From Nannochloris sp. 'desiccata' (taxonomy: Eukaryota; Chlorophyta; Trebouxiophyceae; Chlorellales; Chlorellaceae), in assembly GCA_019044685.2 (NCBI GenBank), contig JAGTXX020000004.1:992001-1056000 (forward strand): a stretch of 64,000 nt of DNA, read 5' to 3'. Each line of letters opens with the position of its first letter. Positions within the stretch are counted from its first letter, which is position 1. This document shows positions 1 through 10,696 of this stretch, piece after piece. Below the pieces are notes generated by a model. The model saw only the letters and a program-made list of their open reading frames with translations, had not been told where the DNA came from and did not search any database. The position numbers and the translations under genes are program-made.

Positions 1-2256
1 GGACAGTCGTACCAAGTCGTCAGGTACCATTCTTTAATTGTAGATGAGAGTACGCTACCTGAGGAATTAGAAGCGATTGCATGGACTGCTCCGGGTGGCC
101 ACCATGCTTTAGGACTTGATGCCGAGAGAGCTGGCGATGGTAAATGTGATTTTAGCAGCAGTTGCAATATAAGCAAGAGTCTAAGTGATGAAGTGCTAAT
201 GGCTATAGCTCATAAATCATTACCCTACTATGGAGTTCAATACCATCCTGAGTCTGTAGGTACTGCTTATGGACATGAGCTCTTAAGGAATTTTAAAGAG
301 ATCACGTTAGGCTTTTTCCGTGATCGACAACCAGAACACCACCCTGTAGTTAGCAACGGCGAGAGCATAGTAAACAGTATACATGATACAGTTGCTGCTA
401 CCACTACTGTTACTGTTACTGATACTTTTACTGATGATATTCGTGTTAGGGGTACGAAATTAGATAGAAAGGTACCGCTATCGCAGCAACAACATCCTTC
501 CCTTCGAGTGTACTTCAAAGAAGTACCTGGCGTACTAAATCAACACAACCCTCACCTCACCGCCCAAAGTATCTTCGACACCATTTTTATACAAAAGAAT
601 ACTGCTTCTATTAGTGGGACAGCAGATTCTGCAGAATCTTTCGTATTACTACAAGATACATTTTGGTTGGATACTGCCGCTGTTGATCGAGGTCGGTTTA
701 GTTTTATGGGAAGCAGAGGAGGAGCACTGTGGCGCCGTATTGGTTATAGATTACTTAATACTAGTTCTAATACCAGTCTAAGAACACAATCAGGAGCGCA
801 GGTCACTAACGATACTAGTATATCTACCAGTCCTACTGCTGCAACAATTGGCGGTGTCTTGACGTCAATTGACAAAGATGGAAATATTGATACGACAGTG
901 GAAAGCTCATTTTGGGACTGGTTGAATGCAGAATTGCAACGCTGGACAGTATCTGCGACAGTAGCTTCAAATGAAGTAGGAAATCAAAAGGAAGAGTCTT
1001 CTGTATTGCCATTTGATTTTTGTGGTGGTTTGATTGGTTATTTAGGCTACGAGCTGAAAGCTGATGGAGGTGGGGGGAAAGCAGTGCATGCATCTACCAC
1101 CCCAGATGCAAGTTTCTTTTTAGTTGATCAGTTTGTAGCCTTAGATCATAAAACAGGCTCTGTGTATGCAGTTGCAGTGCACTCTGAAGGCAAAGGGGAT
1201 GCAGAAACTTCTGAGAAGATAAAAACTGAGCGATGGGTTGAGACCATTGCAGGGCAACTAGAGCAGCTTAAAGCTCAATTTGCAGCAGAAAACAATGTCT
1301 CAGAAGTGGAACCACATCAAAATGGCAAGTCTACTACCAGTGCAGAGATGACAGCCCCCTCCCCTGCACCATTGTTCCAACTTAGAGAACCAAAAGCTCA
1401 CTATATAAAAAATATAGAATCATGCATGGAAGCTCTCTACGCAGGGGATTCTTATGAACTGTGCCTGACCACTGAAATGCGTCGACCAAGCATATGGGGG
1501 GCATCAGAAGCTTGGACTTTATATAAAATATTAAGAAAAGTCAACCCTGCTCCCTATGCTGCTTGGCTCCAATTTGGTGGCACTGGTGATGAAAGCTCCC
1601 CAATTTCTATTTGTTGCAGTAGTCCTGAAAGGTTCTTAAAAGGTGATAAAACTGGAGGTCTTGAAGCCAAACCAATTAAAGGCACTGCCGCACGTCACGC
1701 AAGTGCAACTCCTGAAGAAGATGCTGCTGCTGCTGCCGCTTTGGCATCTTCAGAAAAAGATCGTGCAGAGAATCTGATGATCGTAGATCTATTACGTAAT
1801 GATTTAGGACGTGTATGTGACCCGGGAACAGTCCACGTCCCGGCATTAATGAATATAGAAAGTTTCGCCACTGTACATCAATTAGTCAGTACTGTCCGTG
1901 GCCAACGGAGAAAAGACGCTTCAGTGGCTGATGCCGTGCGAGCTGCATTCCCAGGTGGGAGTATGACTGGTGCACCAAAAGTACGATCTATGGATATTAT
2001 TGATCAACTAGAAAATGGCCCACGTGGTGTATATTCTGGTAGCTTGGGCTATTTTTCTTTTAATGGTACTTTCGATTTGAATATTGTGATTAGGTCAGCG
2101 GTAGTACACGAGGGTTTGATTCGTATTGGAGCTGGAGGTGCGATTGTAGTGCAGTCTGAAGCGGAGGCAGAGTATGATGAGATGCATCTAAAGGCAGCTG
2201 CATTGTTGAATGCAATAGCCAAATGTGATGCAGAATTAGAGTTGCTGAAACAGTAA
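1..2256 (+). CDS. ADCS: Aminodeoxychorismate synthase (PabA-PabB fusion), 5'-truncated by window edge
   Basis: The frame is open from base 1, so the gene starts upstream of the window. About the first 90 residues are the end of a class I glutamine amidotransferase (PabA-like), with a YHSL motif at bases 25-36 and QYHPES at bases 238-255 supplying the catalytic His and Glu. A variable linker leads into a chorismate-binding PabB domain. PIKGT (bases 1672-1686) carries the Lys typical of PabB rather than the Ala of anthranilate synthase. Further motifs are AENLMIVDLLRND and FPGGSMTGAPK. The enzyme converts chorismate plus glutamine to 4-amino-4-deoxychorismate for p-aminobenzoate and folate synthesis. 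This fusion is known from plants, fungi and apicomplexans, and in plants it is plastidial; location cannot be judged here because the N-terminus is missing. Stop is TAA. Convergent with the next gene. Confidence 0.95.
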   Translation, partial: GQSYQVVRYHSLIVDESTLPEELEAIAWTAPGGHHALGLDAERAGDGKCDFSSSCNISKSLSDEVLMAIAHKSLPYYGVQYHPESVGTAYGHELLRNFKEITLGFFRDRQPEHHPVVSNGESIVNSIHDTVAATTTVTVTDTFTDDIRVRGTKLDRKVPLSQQQHPSLRVYFKEVPGVLNQHNPHLTAQSIFDTIFIQKNTASISGTADSAESFVLLQDTFWLDTAAVDRGRFSFMGSRGGALWRRIGYRLLNTSSNTSLRTQSGAQVTNDTSISTSPTAATIGGVLTSIDKDGNIDTTVESSFWDWLNAELQRWTVSATVASNEVGNQKEESSVLPFDFCGGLIGYLGYELKADGGGGKAVHASTTPDASFFLVDQFVALDHKTGSVYAVAVHSEGKGDAETSEKIKTERWVETIAGQLEQLKAQFAAENNVSEVEPHQNGKSTTSAEMTAPSPAPLFQLREPKAHYIKNIESCMEALYAGDSYELCLTTEMRRPSIWGASEAWTLYKILRKVNPAPYAAWLQFGGTGDESSPISICCSSPERFLKGDKTGGLEAKPIKGTAARHASATPEEDAAAAAALASSEKDRAENLMIVDLLRNDLGRVCDPGTVHVPALMNIESFATVHQLVSTVRGQRRKDASVADAVRAAFPGGSMTGAPKVRSMDIIDQLENGPRGVYSGSLGYFSFNGTFDLNIVIRSAVVHEGLIRIGAGGAIVVQSEAEAEYDEMHLKAAALLNAIAKCDAELELLKQ

Positions 2257-2493
2257 ATTAATTAATAATTATATATTTTTGTGGTGCTGCATCGCATGCA
2301 GCCAGTTGTCAGTTGCCCGTTGGTGTTTTACATTTAAAAGCAATTGTTGTTTCAGAATAATAACAAGTACCAGTTGTATACATTTAATAAATAATACAGG
2401 TATAAACGAAAGAGATAATGCCTCAAGATATATATAATACACAGATAATATACATAAATATATTCGCTTCCGTTCATCTCTAATAAAAAAAAA

Positions 2494-4167
2494 TTACATC
2501 GTCAGGTCTGGTGCCGGCCGTAAGCTAGCTACAGCGTGATCGCTCAACGCATGCCTTTCCCTTCCTAATATATCTTCAACAAGCAACTCTGCTGTCGCTG
2601 GACCTAATGTAAGTCCAGATCCTTCGTGCCCAGCAGCTACAAACAAACCTTCACAAAGTGGACCGACCATTGGACCAAGTGGGGAAAAAGGCCTTAGCCC
2701 CACACGAACTGAAATTTCACTTCGGCGGTCGATTGCTGCTAGTCCAGGAAGGAAAGTTATTGCACGGTCCATGATTGCATCAATTGTTTCTATTGGACCT
2801 GATGGATCCCAGCCACTGAACTCTCGAGAACTACCAATCAATAAAGAACCTGAAGCAGATGTCGTAGCAGTGAAAGTAATATCCGCTGCTGCGGTGGTTT
2901 TATCTACCAACTTCTCTGCTAGTTTGGATCTGTTCTCCGGGTTATAATGCTGTGTATATCCTACCTCCATTAATCCCCGATGTATTTCAGGCATTGACGG
3001 TGGGCGAGGCATCTCTAACAGTAAACCTCGACGAGGTAGCAAAGCAGATGCCCACTGAGGTTTATTCATATATCGAGCTAGAAATTCGCCTCCCCACGCT
3101 CCTGAAGCCATAACCACACCCGCACGTGCTATGATCGTCCGTAATGGAGTGACGACGCCTTCTACACGGCCAGTTGAACTGGTTGCTAAACCTTCACAAC
3201 TCTCGAAAAATAAATCTTGAAAACGACCGCTCGCAGAATGCAAACGGCATGCTGCTAAAACTGCTGCTGCTGCCTTTCTTCCATTGATCTGAGCATCGCT
3301 AGGTACAATTAGAGCACCTCCATGTTTAAAACTATTGCTTGAAGATATAGATGAGAGGGCAGGTTCTATTTCTGTCGCCTTTTGTGCGTTAATAAACGTG
3401 GCATCAATGCCTGCCTCACGTAATAGCTTTTCTCTGTGTTGTAAATTTTCTGCTTCTGCTTTCGTTGCAGCAATCAACATAGACCCAGTACATTGCCATT
3501 CTACATCTTTTTCTTTTACTGGTGCTGATATAGCTAAATTTTGTTGGAGTTGCTCTTGCCATAAATTTTTACTATGGACTGCTATTTCCCAAGCTGGAGC
3601 GGTAGCATCTCGGTGACATAACCACACATAGCCTTGTCCTGCACCCGTAGCGCCAGAACAGGGTTCTTTTGCGTCTAGAAGAACGACAGATACAGCTGGG
3701 TCTGCTGTTAATAGAGCATGGGCTGTCATTAGGCCAATAATTCCAGCACCAACGATGACGACGTCTACTTCTAGGTCAGTTGGGGGTGTTGCCGCTGTTT
3801 GCCGGGATGCTGCAGTGGTGACATGCAGTAAGGGCTTTTCGATGAAATTAGATCCGCTGCTACCTAAACCTAATTTAAAATTGTAACCTGAATATCTTGA
3901 GGGTCGGTGTAGTGCAGCGGCTGCGGTCTGCGAGGTTGCAGCAGCGATTTGTAGTAGGGGTTTGGTTTGAAGATTAGTTCTGCCGCTGCGTGAACCCCAT
4001 TTGGAATTGTGATCTGGTGCACTTGAATATGGCAGGTGTACAGAGGGTGCTCTGGAAAAGAGCGACAAGGATGTAACAGATGAGAAACGTATGGGTTGAT
4101 TACAAGAGCTTTTGCGCTGCGATGGTGCAGCAATGCGCTGCATTCCGCGGTTCGTCGGCATACGCAT
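2494..4167 (-). CDS. FAD-dependent oxidoreductase (DAO family) with repeated N-terminal leader
   Basis: Single-exon 557-residue protein with an ATG start at 4167; a second Met is two codons on. The Rossmann dinucleotide-binding motif VDVVIVGAGIIGLMTAHALL lies near residues 134-153, followed by GATGAGQGYVW and a C-terminal GHEGSGLTLGPATAELL, typical of glycine/D-amino-acid oxidase-like (DAO) flavoproteins. It resembles the plant DAO-family oxidoreductases of unknown substrate. The first 130 residues are rich in Ser, Ala and Arg with few acids, which suggests an organelle-targeting leader. That leader contains two diverged copies of a roughly 38-residue unit (about 47-84 and 89-126), each with a KPLL core. 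Substrate is unknown. Confidence 0.88.
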   Translation of the reverse strand: MRMPTNRGMQRIAAPSQRKSSCNQPIRFSSVTSLSLFSRAPSVHLPYSSAPDHNSKWGSRSGRTNLQTKPLLQIAAATSQTAAAALHRPSRYSGYNFKLGLGSSGSNFIEKPLLHVTTAASRQTAATPPTDLEVDVVIVGAGIIGLMTAHALLTADPAVSVVLLDAKEPCSGATGAGQGYVWLCHRDATAPAWEIAVHSKNLWQEQLQQNLAISAPVKEKDVEWQCTGSMLIAATKAEAENLQHREKLLREAGIDATFINAQKATEIEPALSSISSSNSFKHGGALIVPSDAQINGRKAAAAVLAACRLHSASGRFQDLFFESCEGLATSSTGRVEGVVTPLRTIIARAGVVMASGAWGGEFLARYMNKPQWASALLPRRGLLLEMPRPPSMPEIHRGLMEVGYTQHYNPENRSKLAEKLVDKTTAAADITFTATTSASGSLLIGSSREFSGWDPSGPIETIDAIMDRAITFLPGLAAIDRRSEISVRVGLRPFSPLGPMVGPLCEGLFVAAGHEGSGLTLGPATAELLVEDILGRERHALSDHAVASLRPAPDLTM

Positions 4168-4477
4168 GATCTGGCATAAAAATAAGCGATCTTTTAGATC
4201 GGATTCATGATAAATATATTCATTTCTACAGCTGAAGATTCAAAAACCTTTTAGGCTTTCAACGTTGACTTGCTAATAAATTGCATCAAAACTATGCAAA
4301 CGTAATCTCTAAACAATATAGCATAATTAACATAGTTTCGAGGCTGCGCAAGTTTTCCAGATAATAGCAAAGGCCACATTTTTCCGAGCAAAATGAATTA
4401 TTTTTAACTGCCAGAAACTCTAGAAATCTTCTGAAACGAAAATAGCAATACAAATTTCAGCACTATATACGGAGGAA
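4168..4477. promoter_or_regulatory. Divergent intergenic region (FAD oxidoreductase / J-protein)
   Basis: 310 bp between two start codons facing away from each other, AT-rich, so it probably carries both promoters. A TATATA run occurs close to the plus-strand ATG (about 4465-4470). I see no coding potential and no clear operator. Confidence 0.4.
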
Positions 4478-6889
4478 ATGAGCCACCAAAGGCGTGGATA
4501 TGCAGCTTCGGCTGCAGCCAGGGCTGCCGAAATCAATGGCGTAGGGTGGCCACCAACTCGTGCTGGAGAGCGCTCGCGTGAGAATAAATACTTCGCTAGT
4601 AAAGAAACTCATGCCAGTAGATACTACGAAAATTTATCTGATCCTGAATTTAGCCCTGAACCTTCTCGATGTGCCAGACGAATGGTTGGTGATCACGGTG
4701 ATCGCCCGGCTCCATTTCTTTATCAGTTTGACGGAGACGATAGTGATAGCGGCAATGAAAGTATAGACAATTCGGAGCATTTCGTATCTCCAATGCGCTC
4801 TGCATATTCGGAGCCTGTGATGCTGGCTCGTCGCCAAAATACACGTACTCAACCACCGCCGCAACAACAACAACGCAGCCGCCTTTCTCAACCACGCCAA
4901 CATAGCACTAACTCCCTCGATTCCACCGAGCGCGAAGCTCTCTTAGATAGGATTCGACACCTTTCTTCCAACGAAGCAGATACTGCAGCCTCCCTCGCAC
5001 GGGCTACAGCTCAAAACGCCGCCCTTGTTGAAGAGGTGTCACATTGGCGGTCAGTGGCAAAAGAAGCTGCATTATCTCGCAGAGCAGCACGTGAAGCTCT
5101 CTCTGACGTTTCAGCAGAGAATGCACGTCTTGCGGCTGCCTACTCTGCCCAGAGGTTGGAAGCTGAAGCCCTGAACGAGGCTCTTTTCCATGAAAGGTCT
5201 CAAGCAGAAGCGAGGGTAGAAGAACTAGAGCAGGCTTTACACGTGGCAGAATCTAAATTAGATGATATAACAAGAAATGAAATTAGACACCCAAGTGACC
5301 AGAATATTAATGCTGGTAAAAACGTAGGTAATTCCCCTACTGCTTCCACGGCTTCCCCTGCTTCTACCACTGGCGCTGGCACTGGCACTGCAACCGACAC
5401 GAGAGCTACAACTGCTACTTGGGATCAAGAAAGACATGATCTTTTATCTTTATTAGAACGTCTTCAAGAACAGCTTGCGACGCATGCTATGCAGCAACAG
5501 GAAGCTGCCCAGCAAACACCGCAAAAGAGGCCATCCAGCGGTCATGGACGCCAAGGTGCTGCTGCGGCCGGAAATAATAAACAACCAGATAGCACCCCGC
5601 CTCGTAGTGCCTCTCGAAGCACACCTGTAGTATATAGTGTCAATATAGAGCGTAAAACACCTACACCACAGCGTAGAGCCCCTAGTAATGCTACTGCGAC
5701 TGCCACTGCCCCTGGGGCGCCTAGGACGACGCCTACTCCAGTACGTACTAAAATGCCTCGAAGTTATAATGATGATAGCAATGGACCTAATAGCGGTTAT
5801 ACTGGTAGTGCTGCCGGTTCAGATACAAGAAATACACCGACTGGTGGGTGCAAAAACGCAAATCTCTTTGAAGAAAATTCTAAAACTCCGGCTCCAGTAG
5901 AACCTTTAGGTGTCCGCTGTGAAGCTTCATATGATAGCACCACAACCAACCCAGCACCAGGTCATATCAACGAAGGGCTTCCTCGTAGCAATCAAGCGAC
6001 TCCTGCAGCTCAGACTCCTCCTTTAAGTGCAACACGTCCTTCTAGTGGTGATGCCCATGCTGCTACGACTCCTCATTCTGTTCCTGCTGCACGGCCTGCA
6101 AGCCCCGCTCCCAAGCAGCATACCGCAGCTGAACTTAAAGCTGTAGCGGACAAGCTCTTACGTCAAAAGAGATACGACGAGGCACTGAAGCAATACAGCG
6201 CAGCACTCTCGGCAGCTGAAACTACTGCTGCTTCGAAAGGGGACATTGAAGAAGATGCATTACCCATGGTTATCGGTCTCCTTTGCTCCCGTGCTACTGT
6301 TTTGGCTGCAATTGGTCGTTATTTGGAAAGCGCTGCTGATTGCTGCCGTGCTGAAAAGCTGGTTTTACCATTTGGTGGCTCGTGTCCTCGTGCTATCGAT
6401 CTCAGAGCTGAAGCCTTTTCTCTTATGGGTGCATTCGACCTGGCATCAGACGATCTCACCAAATTGTGGCAATTTTCGACTAGCAGTAACCAACATCATG
6501 ATTCCAATAATATTGGTATTGGCGCCTCTAAGGGACACCACCCTGCTGCTCCTGCTATTGTTGCTCGTCTTCAAGATGCCCGTCGTGCTGCTGCCGATTC
6601 TGGTAGCAGCAGAAATCATTACGCCATTCTAGGTGTGAAATCCAGTGCTACAGCTGCTGAGATCAAGTCTGCGTATAGATCATTAGCTCTCCGCCTTCAT
6701 CCAGATAAAGCAGCAGAGGCACTTGGCCATGATACCGCCACTTTATTATTCAGTTTGCTCTCTGCAGCACACGCAACACTGGGAAATACGCAGTCTCGAC
6801 GTGCGTATGATTTGCAATTGCTCCGTCAAAAGTATGTTAATGGTAGCAGCAGCAGTAACACTGGTGATATGGGGAGCTACAGGAGGTAG
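4478..6889 (+). CDS. J-domain co-chaperone with coiled coil and TPR-like region
   Basis: Uninterrupted 803-residue protein. In order it has a polar N-terminus, a charged helical and likely coiled-coil region at about residues 145-265, a long Ser/Thr/Pro/Ala-rich disordered stretch, a TPR-like helical pair near 550-640 (AELKAVADKLLRQKRYDEA), and a C-terminal J domain at about 710-780. The J domain has the HPD tripeptide (near residue 741) needed to stimulate Hsp70 ATPase. TPR followed by a C-terminal J domain recalls DNAJC7/TPR2-type co-chaperones, but the long disordered and coiled-coil N-terminus is not typical of that family. Likely cytosolic or cytoskeletal (inference). Stop is TAG. Confidence 0.85.
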   Translation: MSHQRRGYAASAAARAAEINGVGWPPTRAGERSRENKYFASKETHASRYYENLSDPEFSPEPSRCARRMVGDHGDRPAPFLYQFDGDDSDSGNESIDNSEHFVSPMRSAYSEPVMLARRQNTRTQPPPQQQQRSRLSQPRQHSTNSLDSTEREALLDRIRHLSSNEADTAASLARATAQNAALVEEVSHWRSVAKEAALSRRAAREALSDVSAENARLAAAYSAQRLEAEALNEALFHERSQAEARVEELEQALHVAESKLDDITRNEIRHPSDQNINAGKNVGNSPTASTASPASTTGAGTGTATDTRATTATWDQERHDLLSLLERLQEQLATHAMQQQEAAQQTPQKRPSSGHGRQGAAAAGNNKQPDSTPPRSASRSTPVVYSVNIERKTPTPQRRAPSNATATATAPGAPRTTPTPVRTKMPRSYNDDSNGPNSGYTGSAAGSDTRNTPTGGCKNANLFEENSKTPAPVEPLGVRCEASYDSTTTNPAPGHINEGLPRSNQATPAAQTPPLSATRPSSGDAHAATTPHSVPAARPASPAPKQHTAAELKAVADKLLRQKRYDEALKQYSAALSAAETTAASKGDIEEDALPMVIGLLCSRATVLAAIGRYLESAADCCRAEKLVLPFGGSCPRAIDLRAEAFSLMGAFDLASDDLTKLWQFSTSSNQHHDSNNIGIGASKGHHPAAPAIVARLQDARRAAADSGSSRNHYAILGVKSSATAAEIKSAYRSLALRLHPDKAAEALGHDTATLLFSLLSAAHATLGNTQSRRAYDLQLLRQKYVNGSSSSNTGDMGSYRR

Positions 6890-7048
6890 TTCAAGTCTAA
6901 CAAACGCCCGGCAACCTGTTTATTTTTCTCTTTTATCCCTTTTAGCCATCTTTACCATTTGCTTTTCATAGACTATGCCGTACAGGAATATACATTGTTA
7001 CACACAGGTTGGTGTAAGAAGATACAATATCAGCACAGTTAAATTGTT

Positions 7049-8187
7049 CTATTCTTCTTCTTTAATAGGTAACTTGTAAAAAAGATGCATTGGAAATTGT
7101 CCATTTTCATCCACCCCTTGTTGATATACAAACATAAAATGAATAAATGACCCTGCACCCCTCGTATCTACATCCATATTCTCATCAACACTACGAATAC
7201 CACATAATAACCTCTGTGGCCTGGTGGGTGGAGCACTATGCAAAGTTTTTACGAGGTGCTCTATTTCTACTAGGGCAGTTGTGACAGAGCCATCGTGGAG
7301 GTTCTGTGCCTCTCTAAGACGATCTTCCATTCGTTCTGACGTCAATGCTACTGGCTGTGAGGGATTACCATTATTATCTTCAATGTTATTATTACTATTC
7401 TCCCACAAGGCTTCTAGACCCGGGAAGCCTTCACCTAAAGTGAGCCCTGCCCCTTCTATAGAAAGGTGAAGATCTCCTTGTTTCGCTAAAGAAAGTCTCA
7501 CAGCGCTGGCTCCTAATGGTTTTAATTTATCAGCACACAGGGTGATACGACGCAGCTCTGGGCATATGTCTAGGTAGAAAGGGCACATGGTGGTCACATT
7601 GCATAGTCTACGGACAGTGAGTAGTTCAGCTTCAGTTTGAAGAGGTTTCCCTACTGGGAGTTCTTGCCCTAAGCCTACGTCATCACCCTGCCAGCTGAAT
7701 ATAAGCATAGGACGGTTACGTTGTTGTGTGGGGTCGGTGCCAGGGGCGCTACGGGTGGTTAATTTTACGCTAAGGGTGTCTGCTTCGTAACCGTCAGCCG
7801 CTCGGAGGGCTTTGAGGAAAAGAGGGATGCTGATCGTGAAGGCGACGTAATTGTCGTTGCGGCTTTGAATGACGCATGTGTTGGGTTCGAAAATGATGTT
7901 CTGGGTAAGAGGGAAAGAGGAAAATGATATAACTTAGTTTGATCAGATCACTTTTGAAATTAAAAAACTCATTTTTCAAGTTTGCATAAGAAAAATCTGT
8001 CTATTCTCACATTCTCTAAGCGTGCCGAAATTTGCAATCCATCTGTGGTATCGACATCTTGTAAAAGGTAGACGTCAGTAGGGGTGAGCAAAAGGTAGCA
8101 TTGTTTGCCAAATTTCTCTAAACAAGGGAGGAATTGCCGCTCTAGAGCCCGCATCCCCTCATGCGAGATGACGCCCTTGAACCGCAT
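7049..8187 (-). CDS. HUS1: HUS1 checkpoint clamp subunit, two exons
   Basis: Predicted exons are 8187-8011 and 7900-7049. They join across a 110-nt intron (donor GTGAGA, acceptor CCCAG) in phase 0 to give 342 residues. The start MRFKGVISHEGMRAL and the following LLTPTDVYLL and SARLEN segments match the HUS1 N-terminus. The C-terminus ends FIHFMFVYQQ...HLFYKLPI, comparable to the end of animal HUS1. HUS1 forms the PCNA-like 9-1-1 ring with RAD9 and RAD1 at damaged DNA and activates ATR signalling. It is longer than the human protein (about 280 residues), mainly through an Asn-rich insert near residues 215-235. It is head-to-head with the LRR gene, with 161 bp between start codons. Confidence 0.87.
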
Positions 8188-8348
8188 GAGATGTTAGAGT
8201 GCGTATAAACAGAAGTTAATGGCCCTTTGTGAAAAATGAAAGGGTTTTAGTTTGTATTTCACAGAGCACTGCTGCAGGCAAAACACTCTGAGATAAGGCT
8301 TTTTCAGTCCTTGGAAAACATTCAAACTACTTTTAAAATCCCTAATAA

Positions 8349-10696
8349 ATGTCGGAAGATATTCAGGACCTGCCAATGCTCCAAGAACTTTGCATCGAGG
8401 CGGCCGCATCGGCTGATTTCTGGCGTGTGCAATCTCGACACCTACAGGTGAAGTAAAGAGCAAAGCTTTAAACAGCTTGAATTTATCCAATCTCGTTTCA
8501 TTTTCATACTAAACAGCAACACGTTACGTATGTCTGCAGGTGCTAAGGGAGGAACATGTCAATGCTCTTGTTGATTTATTAATCAAGCCTGGCCGCCTCC
8601 CGCCAACTAGCCTGTATAATTTTAGCACTTTGCCACTCACTGAGCTCACAATACGTCGCCAACGTATTCAAACCCTTAAAAGATGGATTCCTTGCATTGC
8701 CGCATCTCTGCCATACCTACGCTCTCTTACTTTGAGTTCAAAAGAAATCGTATTTTGGCAGCCGTTGCCATCGTTGTCGGCTTTAGCACCGACCCTACAG
8801 AGCTTAACACTAGAAGGAATCAGTGGATACGGGATGTCATCAAGTATCACCAACACGTTGAAAAATACTATTTCTTCCCTCACGTCTTTGACAGAACTAA
8901 AACTGGCTGGGTTTGAGAATGATAGCCAAAATAGCCTATGTAAGTAATTTATGTGTCTTGTTCTTCTTGCAGACGAGACGGCACACATCCGGGACTTGGC
9001 TGCCTTTCGTATTATTAACAATCCAATTAATATCTAAATCACTAATACTTTCTTTTTCATTTTCAAAATCTAAGATGATGCCACACTTGATTTTAAGCAT
9101 CTGGAGCCTCTATCTCTGCTTGAAAAACTCCAAGTACACTTCATTCACCTTGGGGAACCTGAAAATTTATCATCGCTCATCCACTTGATATCCTTGAAGT
9201 CAATATCATTTAAACCGCCGAATACAGGAAGACAATTTGAGTATGCTCCAGGTATTTTGTATCTAGGCTCCTTGCCAAACCTAGAACATTTTGAATTCAT
9301 AGGGACAAGTTCTTGTCCACCAGTAGCGACAACACTGACGTCGCTCGTTTGGGAGATGGACTCGAGTACTAATATTTCTCATCGCCGAATACCTGAGAAT
9401 GCTGAGCTTGCGTGGATAGAGATGAAACCAAAATTGGAAAGACTACGCGAATTTCGTTTTGTTTCAATGGGTTACTATGGCGAACCGAATGAAATTTCAA
9501 CTATTGTAGCAGATGTCATACTTGGGGCTGCAGCAAAGTCGCTGACGTCATTGTTCCTAATGCCTCAAAGCCTACCCAATGATACGTCTTTTTTATCCCA
9601 ATGCACCAATCTCAAGACACTCACACTACTTGGTAATATGCGATTTCGTACACGTACTCTTATTATTGACAGATGCCTTTGCTTTCCAATCTTTTGATCT
9701 ATGCTTCCTATCTACCACTCCCTGACTTTTTTTAATATTTGGCCCCTCCACGGCTCCCTTGTTTCTCTTTTTTTTTCTCCTGTAGGAATGCCACCTCATT
9801 CTAAATATGACCCAATTAGTTCTAGATATGCAGAAATGATTATTCTACATCTACCTTGTTTAACAAACTTAACTCATTTAACGCTCGATGTAGTTACGGT
9901 GGGAGAGGCTCACCGGGAAGCTGTGCAAAGCATTCAATATTTGACAAACTTGGAAAAATTGGAGTTTAATCCTGGATATTTGGTATGCATTGCAGATTTA
10001 GCTCTAGGAGGGGTATTAACTAAACTTAAATATCTTTCGATATGTGCCCGAGGGAAAAAGGGTACCTACGGTGAAAATATAACTTATTTTTGGCATAAGT
10101 TGGTGCCGACGGACGATTTAGAACTCTTAGCCCAATTTATCTTACCCAGTCTTACCACGTTAAAATTAGAGAATTATATAGGGGCTCCAGAGTTGTGGCG
10201 GTGCTTGGGCTCATTAGCGCCCAAGGTTGAGTACTTGTCTGTGGACGGATACTTGCATCAATATAACAAAACACCAATAACCCTTAAAGATTTACGTTGG
10301 GTTGGAAGGGAGGCTGTAGATTGGAGTGTTTGCTGTGCATCACAAGTTCAATCGATGGTTGAAGCATTTCCAAATTTGAAACGATTAGAAATTGCCAAGA
10401 GATACGTTTTAGGTGCCCCTCATTTCTTTAAAGCGAGGACAACGCGTGAGCATTCTTTTGATATAGATCTAGAAGAGTTAAAAAAACCAACGAACGAAGA
10501 AGAGAAATGGATGAAGACGGTAGATGTGCAGTATTTAGAGCCTCTGTCTGCTGAGGTGCTACGATTGGACGAGCGATATAGATATTCTGAAGATGAAATG
10601 GAGGCGTTGGGTGAGCAGTGGAAGAATAGTGCTCAAGGGAAGAACGAAATGATAAATTTGAGGGAAAAGCTGGCTGATGGCCTCCTTGTTGTGTAA
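8349..10696 (+). CDS. Leucine-rich-repeat protein, five exons
   Basis: Predicted exons are 8349-8447, 8540-8939, 8973-9008, 9075-9632 and 9786-10696, giving 667 residues in one consistent frame. The protein starts MSEDIQDLPMLQELC. It is made of many irregular leucine-rich repeats (for example LRSLTLSSKEIVF, LTELKLAGF, LKTLTLLG, LTHLTLDVV) with a charged C-terminus. Such LRR arrays are binding scaffolds. An F-box-like N-terminus is conceivable, but no clear F-box is visible. Intron 2 is only 33 nt. Exon 3 (36 nt) has a weak donor (GTATTA) and is the least certain join. Stop is TAA. Function unknown. Confidence 0.7.
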
